Below, one piece after another: positions 1-5,273 of a DNA stretch of 5,434 nt (the stretch's first letter is position 1; the number at the start of each line of letters is the position of its first letter). The DNA comes from Bacteroidia bacterium. GTDB taxonomy: Bacteria > Bacteroidota > Bacteroidia > NS11-12g > UBA955. The notes below the pieces were generated by a model. That model made no database searches, was not told where the DNA came from, and saw nothing but the letters and a program-made list of their open reading frames with translations. The stretch lies in the NCBI GenBank assembly GCA_014376345.1, contig JACMRS010000142.1, positions 1 to 5,434 on the forward strand, read 5' to 3'. Position numbers and translations under genes: made by a program.

Positions 1-1
1 A

Positions 2-205
2 AAACCTGTTGTAGGCTTTATCGCTGGTCAAACTGCTCCTGCTGGTCGCAGAATGGGACATACTGGTGCAATTGTTGGTGGAAAAGACGATACTGCAGAA
101 GCTAAGATGGCTATTATGCGTGAAAACGGCATTTATGTAGTAGAATCTCCAGCTGAAATAGGATCTAAAATGGCAGAAGTATTATCAGGTAAAGCAACAG
201 CATAA
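2..205 (+). CDS. sucD: Succinyl-CoA synthetase alpha subunit, 3' end (partial)
   Basis: This is the C-terminal end (67 codons plus stop TAA at 203-205) of the ADP/GDP-forming succinyl-CoA ligase alpha subunit. The enzyme interconverts succinyl-CoA and succinate with substrate-level phosphorylation in the TCA cycle. The visible part begins in the segment before the active site and contains GRRMGHTGAIVGG; its His (codon 59-61) aligns with the phosphohistidine of the family (His246 in E. coli). The rest, including DDTAEAKMAIM and the final IYVVESPAEIGSKMAEVL, matches the usual C-terminal helix-strand-helix. The 5' part lies outside the window. The beta subunit gene sucC is not visible. Recognition is by motif and is secure; the exact nucleotide specificity (ADP or GDP) cannot be told. 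Confidence 0.95.
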   Translation, partial: KPVVGFIAGQTAPAGRRMGHTGAIVGGKDDTAEAKMAIMRENGIYVVESPAEIGSKMAEVLSGKATA

Positions 206-231
206 TTTAAACAAGATCAATAAATAAGAAT

Positions 232-1356
232 ATGATAATTGGTGTTCCAAAAGAAATAAAAAATAACGAGAACCGTGTAGCGGTTACTCCGGCAGGTGTC
301 ATTGAATTTGTAAGATATGGCCATTCTGTTTATGTTCAATCAACAGCGGGTGCCGGCAGCGGTTTTCCTGATGCTGATTACCTTGAAGCAGGCGCACATC
401 TTTTACCTACAATCGAAGAAGTATATGCAATAGCAGATATGATTGTAAAAGTAAAAGAGCCAATAGAAAGCGAATATCCTTTGATTAAAAAAGGACAGCT
501 TTTATTTACTTATTTCCACTTTGCAAGTTATGAGCCATTAACTCACGCTATGATTAAAAGTGGTGCTACTTGCCTTGCTTATGAAACAGTTGAAAAAGCA
601 GACAGAAGCTTGCCATTGCTGGTTCCAATGAGTGAAGTTGCAGGCAGAATGAGTATTCAGGAAGGTGCAAAATATCTTGAAAAACCAATGGGTGGACGTG
701 GTATCCTTTTAGGAGGCGTTCCGGGTGTTAAACCAGCAGAAGTAATTGTTCTTGGTGGTGGTGTTGTTGGAACTCAAGCTGCTAAAATGGCTGCAGGTTT
801 AGGAGCACATGTTACAATTATGGACATTTCTATTCCAAGATTGAGACAGCTTGACGATATTATGCCTGCGAATGTTCAGACACTTTACAGCAATGAATAC
901 AATATCAAAACAGTAATTAAAACTGCAGATCTAGTAATTGGTGGTGTATTGATACCAGGTGCTAAAGCGCCACACCTTATCACGAGGGCGATGCTTCCGA
1001 GCATGAAACCGGGAGCTGTAATTGTAGACGTTGCTATAGATCAGGGCGGATGCTTTGAAACCAGCAAACCTACTACACATGCTGATCCTACTTATGTAGT
1101 TGATAATGTGATACATTACTGTGTTGCAAATATGCCGGGTGCAGTTCCTTATACATCTACACTAGCACTTACAAATGCTACTTTACCTTATGCTTTGCAA
1201 CTTGCAAACAAAGGCTGGCAAAAAGCATGTAGTGATAATCACGAATTGAAGCTTGGACTTAACATCGTAAATGGTGCAATCGTTTATGAAGGAGTAGCAC
1301 AAGCTTTCGGACTTGAGTATACGCCACTTGAAAAAGTGATTGGACAAGTAGCTTAA
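232..1356 (+). CDS. ald: Alanine dehydrogenase (NAD-dependent)
   Basis: The 374-residue product is full length for L-alanine dehydrogenase (EC 1.4.1.1). This cytosolic hexameric enzyme reversibly deaminates L-alanine to pyruvate and ammonia with NAD. The N-terminus MIIGVPKEIKNNENRVAVTP is diagnostic for the AlaDH/PntA family. Known functional residues fall at family positions: Arg15 and Lys75 (in KVKEP) for pyruvate binding, His96 (in YFHFA), and Asp270 (in VDVAIDQGG). The Rossmann NAD motif GGGVVGTQAAKMAAGLGAHV starts near residue 175, with Asp198 as the acidic residue expected to hold the adenosine ribose. A transhydrogenase alpha subunit is less likely because the protein stops at AlaDH length and has the complete AlaDH C-terminus. 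The ATG at 232 is the only sensible start; it follows an A-rich leader without a Shine-Dalgarno. It lies 26 bp after sucD with no hairpin or promoter between them, so read-through is plausible. Joined to sucD it may link amino-acid catabolism to central carbon flow (inference). Confidence 0.97.
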   Translation: MIIGVPKEIKNNENRVAVTPAGVIEFVRYGHSVYVQSTAGAGSGFPDADYLEAGAHLLPTIEEVYAIADMIVKVKEPIESEYPLIKKGQLLFTYFHFASYEPLTHAMIKSGATCLAYETVEKADRSLPLLVPMSEVAGRMSIQEGAKYLEKPMGGRGILLGGVPGVKPAEVIVLGGGVVGTQAAKMAAGLGAHVTIMDISIPRLRQLDDIMPANVQTLYSNEYNIKTVIKTADLVIGGVLIPGAKAPHLITRAMLPSMKPGAVIVDVAIDQGGCFETSKPTTHADPTYVVDNVIHYCVANMPGAVPYTSTLALTNATLPYALQLANKGWQKACSDNHELKLGLNIVNGAIVYEGVAQAFGLEYTPLEKVIGQVA

Positions 1357-1374
1357 GAGATATTTTTTAAACTT

Positions 1375-1406
1375 AAAAAGGAGATCAAAATTGATCTCCT
1401 TTTTTT
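1375..1406. terminator. Bidirectional intrinsic terminator between ald and rpiB
   Basis: A 12-bp stem pairs 1375-1386 with 1393-1404 around a six-base AAAATT loop; the GC-richer core is GGAGATC/GATCTCC. Seven T follow the core on the plus strand (1400-1406) and five A precede it (1375-1379), giving a T run on the minus strand too. It begins 19 bp after the ald stop codon and 59 bp beyond the rpiB stop codon, so it can serve both convergent transcripts. Confidence 0.88.
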
Positions 1407-1434
1407 ATGATTTAATATTTTGGCGCTTTGCTAT

Positions 1435-1461
1435 GCACTTTTACGTGAAAGTAAACTGTGC
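1435..1461 (+). terminator. Possible secondary hairpin terminator after ald
   Basis: GCAC (1435-1438) pairs with GTGC (1458-1461), and TTTAC (1440-1444) pairs with GTAAA (1451-1455) around a six-base loop; a small 1x2 internal bulge separates the two stems. On the plus strand a T-rich tail (GTTTTATTTTATTTT) follows from 1462 and runs into the last codons of rpiB on the other strand. It is weaker than the hairpin at 1375-1406 and may only be a backup or a chance structure. Confidence 0.35.
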
Positions 1462-1464
1462 GTT

Positions 1465-1902
1465 TTATTTTATTTTGATTTTGTCTACTCTGGTTTGGTG
1501 ACGGCCACCATCGAAAGTAGCTTCAAGCCAAGCATCAACGATTTGCAGAGCAGATTCTTCAGATATAAATCTTGCTGGAAGACATAGAACATTAGCATTG
1601 TTATGTTGTCTGGCAAGCGCACCCAATTCAGGTAACCAGCATAATGCTGCCCTGATTTCAGAGTACTTATTTGCAGTGATTGCCACACCATTTCCACTTC
1701 CGCAGATCAGAATGCCAAGATCATTATCATTTGAAATAACTGATTTACATAAAGGGTGAACATGATCAGGGTAATCAACTGATTCTATTGATCCAGGACC
1801 GAAATCTGACACAGTATGGCCTTTAGATTCCAAGTGTTCAATTACTTTTTTCTTAAGATCAAATCCCGCATGATCACCACCTATTGCTATTTTAAATTTC
1901 AT
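1465..1902 (-). CDS. rpiB: Ribose-5-phosphate isomerase B
   Basis: The 145-residue product matches the RpiB/LacAB sugar-phosphate isomerase family in length and motifs. It interconverts ribose 5-phosphate and ribulose 5-phosphate in the non-oxidative pentose phosphate pathway, in the cytosol, usually as a dimer. Visible family residues are Asp10-His11 in GGDHAG, DYP at 43-45, the loop CGSGNG at 67-72 with Cys67 as the likely catalytic base, NK at 78-79, RQHN at 98-101 with His100 as the expected ring-opening acid, and the phosphate-binding Arg134 and Arg138 in GGRHQTR. The RpiB reading is favoured over LacA/LacB because it is a single gene with the RpiB Cys and no lactose genes are nearby. 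The ATG at 1902 overlaps the 3' end of tatC by 11 bp, suggesting translational coupling. A purine stretch (AGAAGAG) about 8 bases upstream could help ribosome loading. It is the last gene of the fabG-tatC-rpiB unit and is followed by the bidirectional terminator. Confidence 0.96.
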   Translation of the reverse strand: MKFKIAIGGDHAGFDLKKKVIEHLESKGHTVSDFGPGSIESVDYPDHVHPLCKSVISNDNDLGILICGSGNGVAITANKYSEIRAALCWLPELGALARQHNNANVLCLPARFISEESALQIVDAWLEATFDGGRHQTRVDKIKIK

Positions 1903-2728
1903 CTTTAGCTCTTCTTTTTTCTACACCTTTAGTAATCATCACGCCTAATTCAAACAATCCATAAAGTGGAATTGTTAATATAACCTGACTAACAACATCA
2001 GGTGGCGTAACAATTGCTGCTACAATCAAAATAATCACAAATGCGTATTTTCTATATTTCCTCAAAAACTTAGAACTAATTATTCCAAGTTTGGCAAGAA
2101 AATACATCATTACCGGCAATTCAAATATCAGACCAGTTCCCAATACCAGAACACTGATAAAAGACAACATATTTGACACATTGATATCATTTTTAATATC
2201 AGGGCTTAATGACCAATTTGAAAGAAAATTGAGTGAAATAGGAGCCAGAACAAAATATCCAAACAAAATTCCGATTGCGAACAGTATAAACACATAAAAC
2301 ACGAAGCTTTTACTGTATTTGAGTTCTTTTAAGTTTAAAGCAGGTCGGATAAATCTCCAAATTTCCCAAAGGATATAAGGCATTGCAATAATTATCCCAA
2401 CAATAAATGCTAATTTAAATGCAAGTAAAAACTGACCTGCCATTTCAGTATTCTGAAGTTGAATGTGAAATTCTTGAACACAAAGTCTGTCATCATGATA
2501 GAATTTTTGCGAGAATTCGCACATTTTTCTGTAAGTATAAAAATCCTTGTGTAACGGACCAAGAATGATATCACTAAAGATTTTTTCTATATAAACAAAA
2601 ACAACAATTGTTGCTAAAACTACTGCAATTGCAGAACGGGTGAGGTGCTTACGAAGCACATCAATATGGTCGAGAAATCCCATTTGGGGTTCCTGCGATT
2701 CTTCTGTATCTATTTGATCGAGTGCCAT
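1892..2728 (-). CDS. tatC: Sec-independent protein translocase TatC
   Basis: TatC is the polytopic inner-membrane core of the twin-arginine translocase; it recognises RR signal peptides and exports folded proteins. I choose the ATG at 2728, giving 278 residues starting MALDQIDTEE, because it lies 5 bp after fabG. An in-frame ATG at 2755 would add nine residues and overlap fabG by 22 bp. From the chosen start, GFLDHIDVLRKHLTRS (about 17-32) is the N-terminal cytoplasmic motif. About six hydrophobic segments follow, near 33-49, 100-118, 142-163, 190-211, 228-241 and 245-263. PYILWEIWRFIRPALNLKEL (about 117-136) is the TatC signature, whose Glu135 aligns with E. coli Glu103. The first periplasmic loop has two cysteines (about 70 and 83), as I recall from other Bacteroidetes TatC proteins; a disulfide is possible. 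Oddity: residue 24 is Val where E. coli TatC has Glu15, a twin-arginine-binding residue. No tatA or tatB gene is in the window. Confidence 0.95.
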   Translation of the reverse strand: MALDQIDTEESQEPQMGFLDHIDVLRKHLTRSAIAVVLATIVVFVYIEKIFSDIILGPLHKDFYTYRKMCEFSQKFYHDDRLCVQEFHIQLQNTEMAGQFLLAFKLAFIVGIIIAMPYILWEIWRFIRPALNLKELKYSKSFVFYVFILFAIGILFGYFVLAPISLNFLSNWSLSPDIKNDINVSNMLSFISVLVLGTGLIFELPVMMYFLAKLGIISSKFLRKYRKYAFVIILIVAAIVTPPDVVSQVILTIPLYGLFELGVMITKGVEKRRAKDEI

Positions 2729-2733
2729 TTTTT

Positions 2734-3480
2734 TTACATCATCATCCCACCGCAAACGCTGAGGGTTTGTCCGGTTATATAAGCAGACATATCGCTAGCA
2801 AGAAAAAGACAGGCGTTTGCCACGTCTTCAGGAGTTCCGCCGCGTTTTAAAGGTATTGTATCAACCCAACCTTTAACAACATCCTGATTTAAAGCAGCTG
2901 TCATTTCTGTTTCGATAAAACCAGGTGCCACAGCATTGCAACGAACATTTCTTGAACCTAATTCTTTAGCTACTGATTTAGTCAAACCAATCATTCCTGC
3001 TTTAGAGGCTGCATAATTAGCCTGACCGGCATTACCTGTAACACCTACTACAGAGGTCATATTAATAATTGAACCCGCTTTATTTTTCAAGAAAGTTTTC
3101 AGGCAAGCTTTTGTAAGATTGAAAGCAGATTTAAGATTGGTATTAATCACCTCATCCCATTGTGCTTCACTCATGCGCAAAAGCAATGTATCGCGTGTTA
3201 TACCGGCATTATTTACAAGTATGTCTATAGTTCCAAAATCAACCAATACTTTTTCAATCAGCTCATGAGAAGCATCAAAATTTGCAGCATCACTTTGGTA
3301 TCCTATAGTTTTTACACCATATTTTTTAGAGAGTTCAATTTCAAATGCTCTTGCTTTTTCAATAGAAGAAGCAAATGTAAATGCAATATCTGCACCCTGG
3401 GATGCAAATTTCTCTGCAATTCCTTTTCCGATACCTCTTGAACCGCCTGTAATTAAGGCAACTTTACCTTTTAATAACAT
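2734..3480 (-). CDS. fabG: 3-oxoacyl-[acyl-carrier-protein] reductase
   Basis: The 248-residue product is a classical short-chain dehydrogenase of FabG length. It reduces 3-oxoacyl-ACP to 3-hydroxyacyl-ACP with NADPH in each round of type II fatty acid elongation, as a cytosolic tetramer. Seen in order: the dinucleotide-binding TGGSRGIG at 11-18, Asp64, NNAG at 90-93, NAGITRD, the catalytic tetrad Asn115, Ser143, Tyr156 and Lys160 (YAASK), the PGFIETEMT loop at 186-194 and the terminal ITGQTL and CGGM. NAGITRDTLLLRM and the PGFIETEMT loop favour FabG over other SDR members. It is not beside fabD, fabF or acpP, so a role in another ketoreduction cannot be fully excluded. The ATG at 3480 is preceded by an A-rich stretch (AAATATTAAAAA) and lies only about 16 bp downstream of a Bacteroidetes-type -7 element. 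It is the first gene of the fabG-tatC-rpiB unit. The coding sequence ends in three consecutive Met codons just before the tatC start. Confidence 0.94.
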   Translation of the reverse strand: MLLKGKVALITGGSRGIGKGIAEKFASQGADIAFTFASSIEKARAFEIELSKKYGVKTIGYQSDAANFDASHELIEKVLVDFGTIDILVNNAGITRDTLLLRMSEAQWDEVINTNLKSAFNLTKACLKTFLKNKAGSIINMTSVVGVTGNAGQANYAASKAGMIGLTKSVAKELGSRNVRCNAVAPGFIETEMTAALNQDVVKGWVDTIPLKRGGTPEDVANACLFLASDMSAYITGQTLSVCGGMMM

Positions 3481-3495
3481 TTTTTAATATTTTAG

Positions 3496-3527
3496 CAAAC
3501 CTACATTAAAACTATTATGAGTACAAA
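3496..3527 (-). promoter_or_regulatory. Bacteroidetes-type promoter of fabG-tatC-rpiB
   Basis: On the minus strand, TTTG (3527-3524) is followed after 20 bases by TAGGTTTG (3503-3496). This fits the Bacteroidetes housekeeping sigma consensus of TTTG, about 19-20 bases, then TAnnTTTG. It lies between the terminator of the upstream gene and the fabG start codon. The expected transcription start, a few bases downstream of the -7 element, would leave a leader of only about 8-12 bases before the ATG. Confidence 0.75.
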
Positions 3528-3545
3528 TATTTTCATGGTGATAAC

Positions 3546-3580
3546 AAAAAAAAGTCCCGGTTTATACCGGGACTTTTTTT
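3546..3580 (-). terminator. Intrinsic terminator of the OmpA-like gene
   Basis: A 15-bp perfect stem pairs 3547-3561 with 3566-3580 around a four-base loop; the core is GTCCCGGT/ACCGGGAC. On the minus strand an eight-T run (complement of 3546-3553) follows the core. It starts 18 bp beyond the stop codon at 3599-3601 and separates this transcript from the fabG promoter. The opposite strand also carries T after the core, but no plus-strand gene ends here. Confidence 0.93.
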
Positions 3581-3598
3581 ATTATATTTTACAATAGC

Positions 3599-5152
3599 TT
3601 AACGAAGTTTCAATTCGATTTCGCCTGGTTTACCACCAACATACTCGATAACAATTCTATCCCTTGAGATACCGTATTTTTCATTAAGGTATTTAGCGAT
3701 AGCGTCGATACATCTTGTATTAGAAGCACCATTATATTTAGAGCTTTTGCCAGCAGGACCTGTAATTACAAGTTTCTTGTCTGGGCACTGTTTCATTTTA
3801 TCAGCAATTTGATAAAGAAGACTTTCTTGTTGTGCTCCGATTTTGCAATTTTTCAAAGCAGGAATGCTTGGGAAAACAACACCATCACAATTACAACAAG
3901 ATTTAATTTCAACACCGTTACGATCAACCAATGCACCCGGAGCAGAATTTAATTCTCTGTCAAGAGCATCTGGAACGCCATCTCCGTCTGAATCAATACC
4001 AACACCATCAGCATCTACAGGAACACCGTTTGGAGTGAAACGTTCTTTATCTAATTTATCCGGAACACCATCTCCATCAGAATCTACTGCAGTACCGTCA
4101 CCATAAACCTTAGTGCTATCCGGAGTATTGTTATCACGATCCCAATAATCAGAAACACGGTCACCGTCTTTATCTGAAGTAAGGCTATCAACTTTATTGT
4201 CAATTACTGTGATTTTATCATAAACTGATTCAACCGGGCTTAACCAATCGTAATGCTGAGCATTTTTGTTACCGAATTTGAATCCAACACTAAGTCTGAT
4301 GTTTGAATAAGCATCAAAATTACGGTTTTGGAAAATATGAGTATTGTAAACGTCAATATCATCACTTCTCAAATAAGTGTATCTGTATTCAAGACCAACG
4401 TCAATTCTTCTGCCAAAGCTATGTTTTAAACCAAGACCAACCGGCACGATAAAGTGTCTTCCCTGATATCTTTCTTCAACATCTTTTCCAAGATTTGGGT
4501 TTGGAGCACCTGTTCCAAAGTAAGATGTAAGATAGTAATCACCAAGGAATAACCTCTGATCAGTGAAAGTAGCTCTTGAATTAAAATTACCCTGACCCAA
4601 TCCTAAGAACATGTACATTTGTGTTCTGCGAAGTGGGCGTATGAATGAAATATTACCAAGGGTAATCATCATCTGGATATTGTATTCTTTATAGTAACTT
4701 CTAAATTTAAAGTTATCTTTAAATAAAGTCGGGCTTTGGAAATCTCTTTCGCCTCTAAGTTTACCGAAGTTATATTCAGCTCTGATACCAAAGGTCTGAG
4801 AAACAGAATATTTTACATAAGGACCAACAACCCAACCTGGTTGAAGTTTGTCAGCGTCACCATGAAATAAAGTCATACCGCCGATAATACCAGCAGTCCA
4901 TTTCATTGCTCTTCTGTCCTGAAACCAGCTCTGATCAGCATACTGACCTGAATCTAATCCCGGAGTTTTTTTACCTGCAGGCCATTTAGGCAAGGCATTT
5001 GGATGCCATTTTACAGTTTCTGATTTAGCAGGATCCGTAGATTCTGTTGCAGTAGTTGTCGTCGTTGTAGTCGTTGTTTCAGTTTTCTGTGCATAAGTGT
5101 TTGCATAGCCCATTATAAACAGTGAAAAAAACAGTACTTTAAGCGTCTTCAT
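3599..5152 (-). CDS. Outer-membrane protein with barrel domain, Asp/Gly repeats and OmpA-like C-terminus
   Basis: The 517-residue product has a signal peptide (MKTLKVLFFSLFIMGYANTYA, cleavage probably before Gln22), so it enters the Sec pathway. A Thr run (26-34) and a Pro-containing linker follow. Residues about 80-295 alternate aromatic and polar residues in short strands (for example FGIRAEYNFG, DVGLEYRYTY, IRLSVGFKFG), as expected of an OmpA/OprF-type 8-stranded beta-barrel. Residues 327-416 are three 30-residue repeats with DSDGDGVPD, resembling thrombospondin type 3 calcium-binding repeats. A Cys cluster SCCNCDG (418-424) precedes an OmpA-like domain (about 425-517) with the pattern of a long helix, KLVITGPAG, RCIDAIAKYL and YGISRDRI. 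That domain lacks the usual GHTD motif. Two D(S/T)X sites of the type O-glycosylated in Bacteroidetes occur at 322-324 and 345-347. The likely role is an envelope-anchoring or structural outer-membrane protein; the exact function is unknown. The gene is alone between its own terminator and upstream region. Confidence 0.9.
   Translation of the reverse strand: MKTLKVLFFSLFIMGYANTYAQKTETTTTTTTTTATESTDPAKSETVKWHPNALPKWPAGKKTPGLDSGQYADQSWFQDRRAMKWTAGIIGGMTLFHGDADKLQPGWVVGPYVKYSVSQTFGIRAEYNFGKLRGERDFQSPTLFKDNFKFRSYYKEYNIQMMITLGNISFIRPLRRTQMYMFLGLGQGNFNSRATFTDQRLFLGDYYLTSYFGTGAPNPNLGKDVEERYQGRHFIVPVGLGLKHSFGRRIDVGLEYRYTYLRSDDIDVYNTHIFQNRNFDAYSNIRLSVGFKFGNKNAQHYDWLSPVESVYDKITVIDNKVDSLTSDKDGDRVSDYWDRDNNTPDSTKVYGDGTAVDSDGDGVPDKLDKERFTPNGVPVDADGVGIDSDGDGVPDALDRELNSAPGALVDRNGVEIKSCCNCDGVVFPSIPALKNCKIGAQQESLLYQIADKMKQCPDKKLVITGPAGKSSKYNGASNTRCIDAIAKYLNEKYGISRDRIVIEYVGGKPGEIELKLR
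3905..4174 (-). repeat. Three in-frame 90-bp repeats (Asp/Gly calcium-type repeats)
   Basis: Three adjacent units of exactly 30 codons (4174-4085, 4084-3995, 3994-3905) encode repeats beginning DKDGDRVSD, DSDGDGVPD and DSDGDGVPD. They resemble thrombospondin type 3 repeats, whose spaced Asp side chains bind calcium. The second and third units encode identical nine-residue cores but differ at four third-codon positions there. The duplication is therefore not recent and the protein sequence seems to be under selection. The first unit is the most divergent. Confidence 0.85.
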
Positions 5153-5208
5153 TTTTGTTGAATTCTTTTTAAATATTTTACAATATTATGGCTTTAACGC
5201 CTATATAG

Positions 5209-5238
5209 CAAAGATTTAAGTGAATTTAATTAATTAAA
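5209..5238 (-). promoter_or_regulatory. Possible promoter of the OmpA-like gene
   Basis: On the minus strand, AATCTTTG (5216-5209) matches the Bacteroidetes -7 element TAnnTTTG except for its first base. A TTTA (5238-5235) lies 18 bases upstream as a weak -33 element. The transcription start would be near 5200-5205, giving a leader of about 50 bases. Both elements are imperfect and the region is very AT-rich, so the call is tentative. Confidence 0.35.
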
Positions 5239-5273
5239 TCCATAATTAATTATATAAATAATTGATAATCAAT
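5224..5273. promoter_or_regulatory. AT-rich stretch with two perfect inverted repeats
   Basis: ATTTAATTAATTAAAT (5224-5239) is a perfect 16-bp palindrome overlapping the possible -33 element. ATTGAT (5261-5266) and ATCAAT (5268-5273) are inverted around one base and touch the stop codon of the upstream open frame. Between them the DNA is almost only A and T. This could be an operator, a curved upstream element or a nucleoid-protein site; it could also be a by-product of base composition. Confidence 0.3.

Noticed and set aside
931..1116. Minus-strand open frame inside ald
   Set aside because: It is antisense to conserved alanine dehydrogenase codons with no start signals or recognisable features.
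1485..1697. Second minus-strand frame inside rpiB
   Set aside because: It overlaps the rpiB frame, which carries all catalytic motifs; this shifted frame shows none.
2091..2297. Plus-strand open frame opposite tatC
   Set aside because: It is antisense to TatC membrane segments; its composition follows from the opposite strand.
2729..2755. Longer tatC starting at the ATG at 2755 (MRWDDDVKK...)
   Set aside because: It would overlap the end of fabG by 22 bp and its extra residues read through the fabG Met-rich tail. The ATG at 2728 gives a family-like N-terminus (MALDQ...) and a 5-bp gap.
3160..3441. Plus-strand open frame opposite fabG, Cys- and Phe-rich
   Set aside because: It lies fully antisense to a well-supported gene, with implausible composition and no domain.
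3843..4106. Plus-strand open frame rich in Ser/Pro/Thr repeats opposite the outer-membrane gene
   Set aside because: It is the exact complement of the Asp/Gly repeat region; the apparent protein repeats are shadows of the real repeats, and there is no promoter or start context.
3905..4174. CRISPR-like array from the three 90-bp repeats
   Set aside because: The repeats are coding, in frame, without spacers, and diverge at silent sites.
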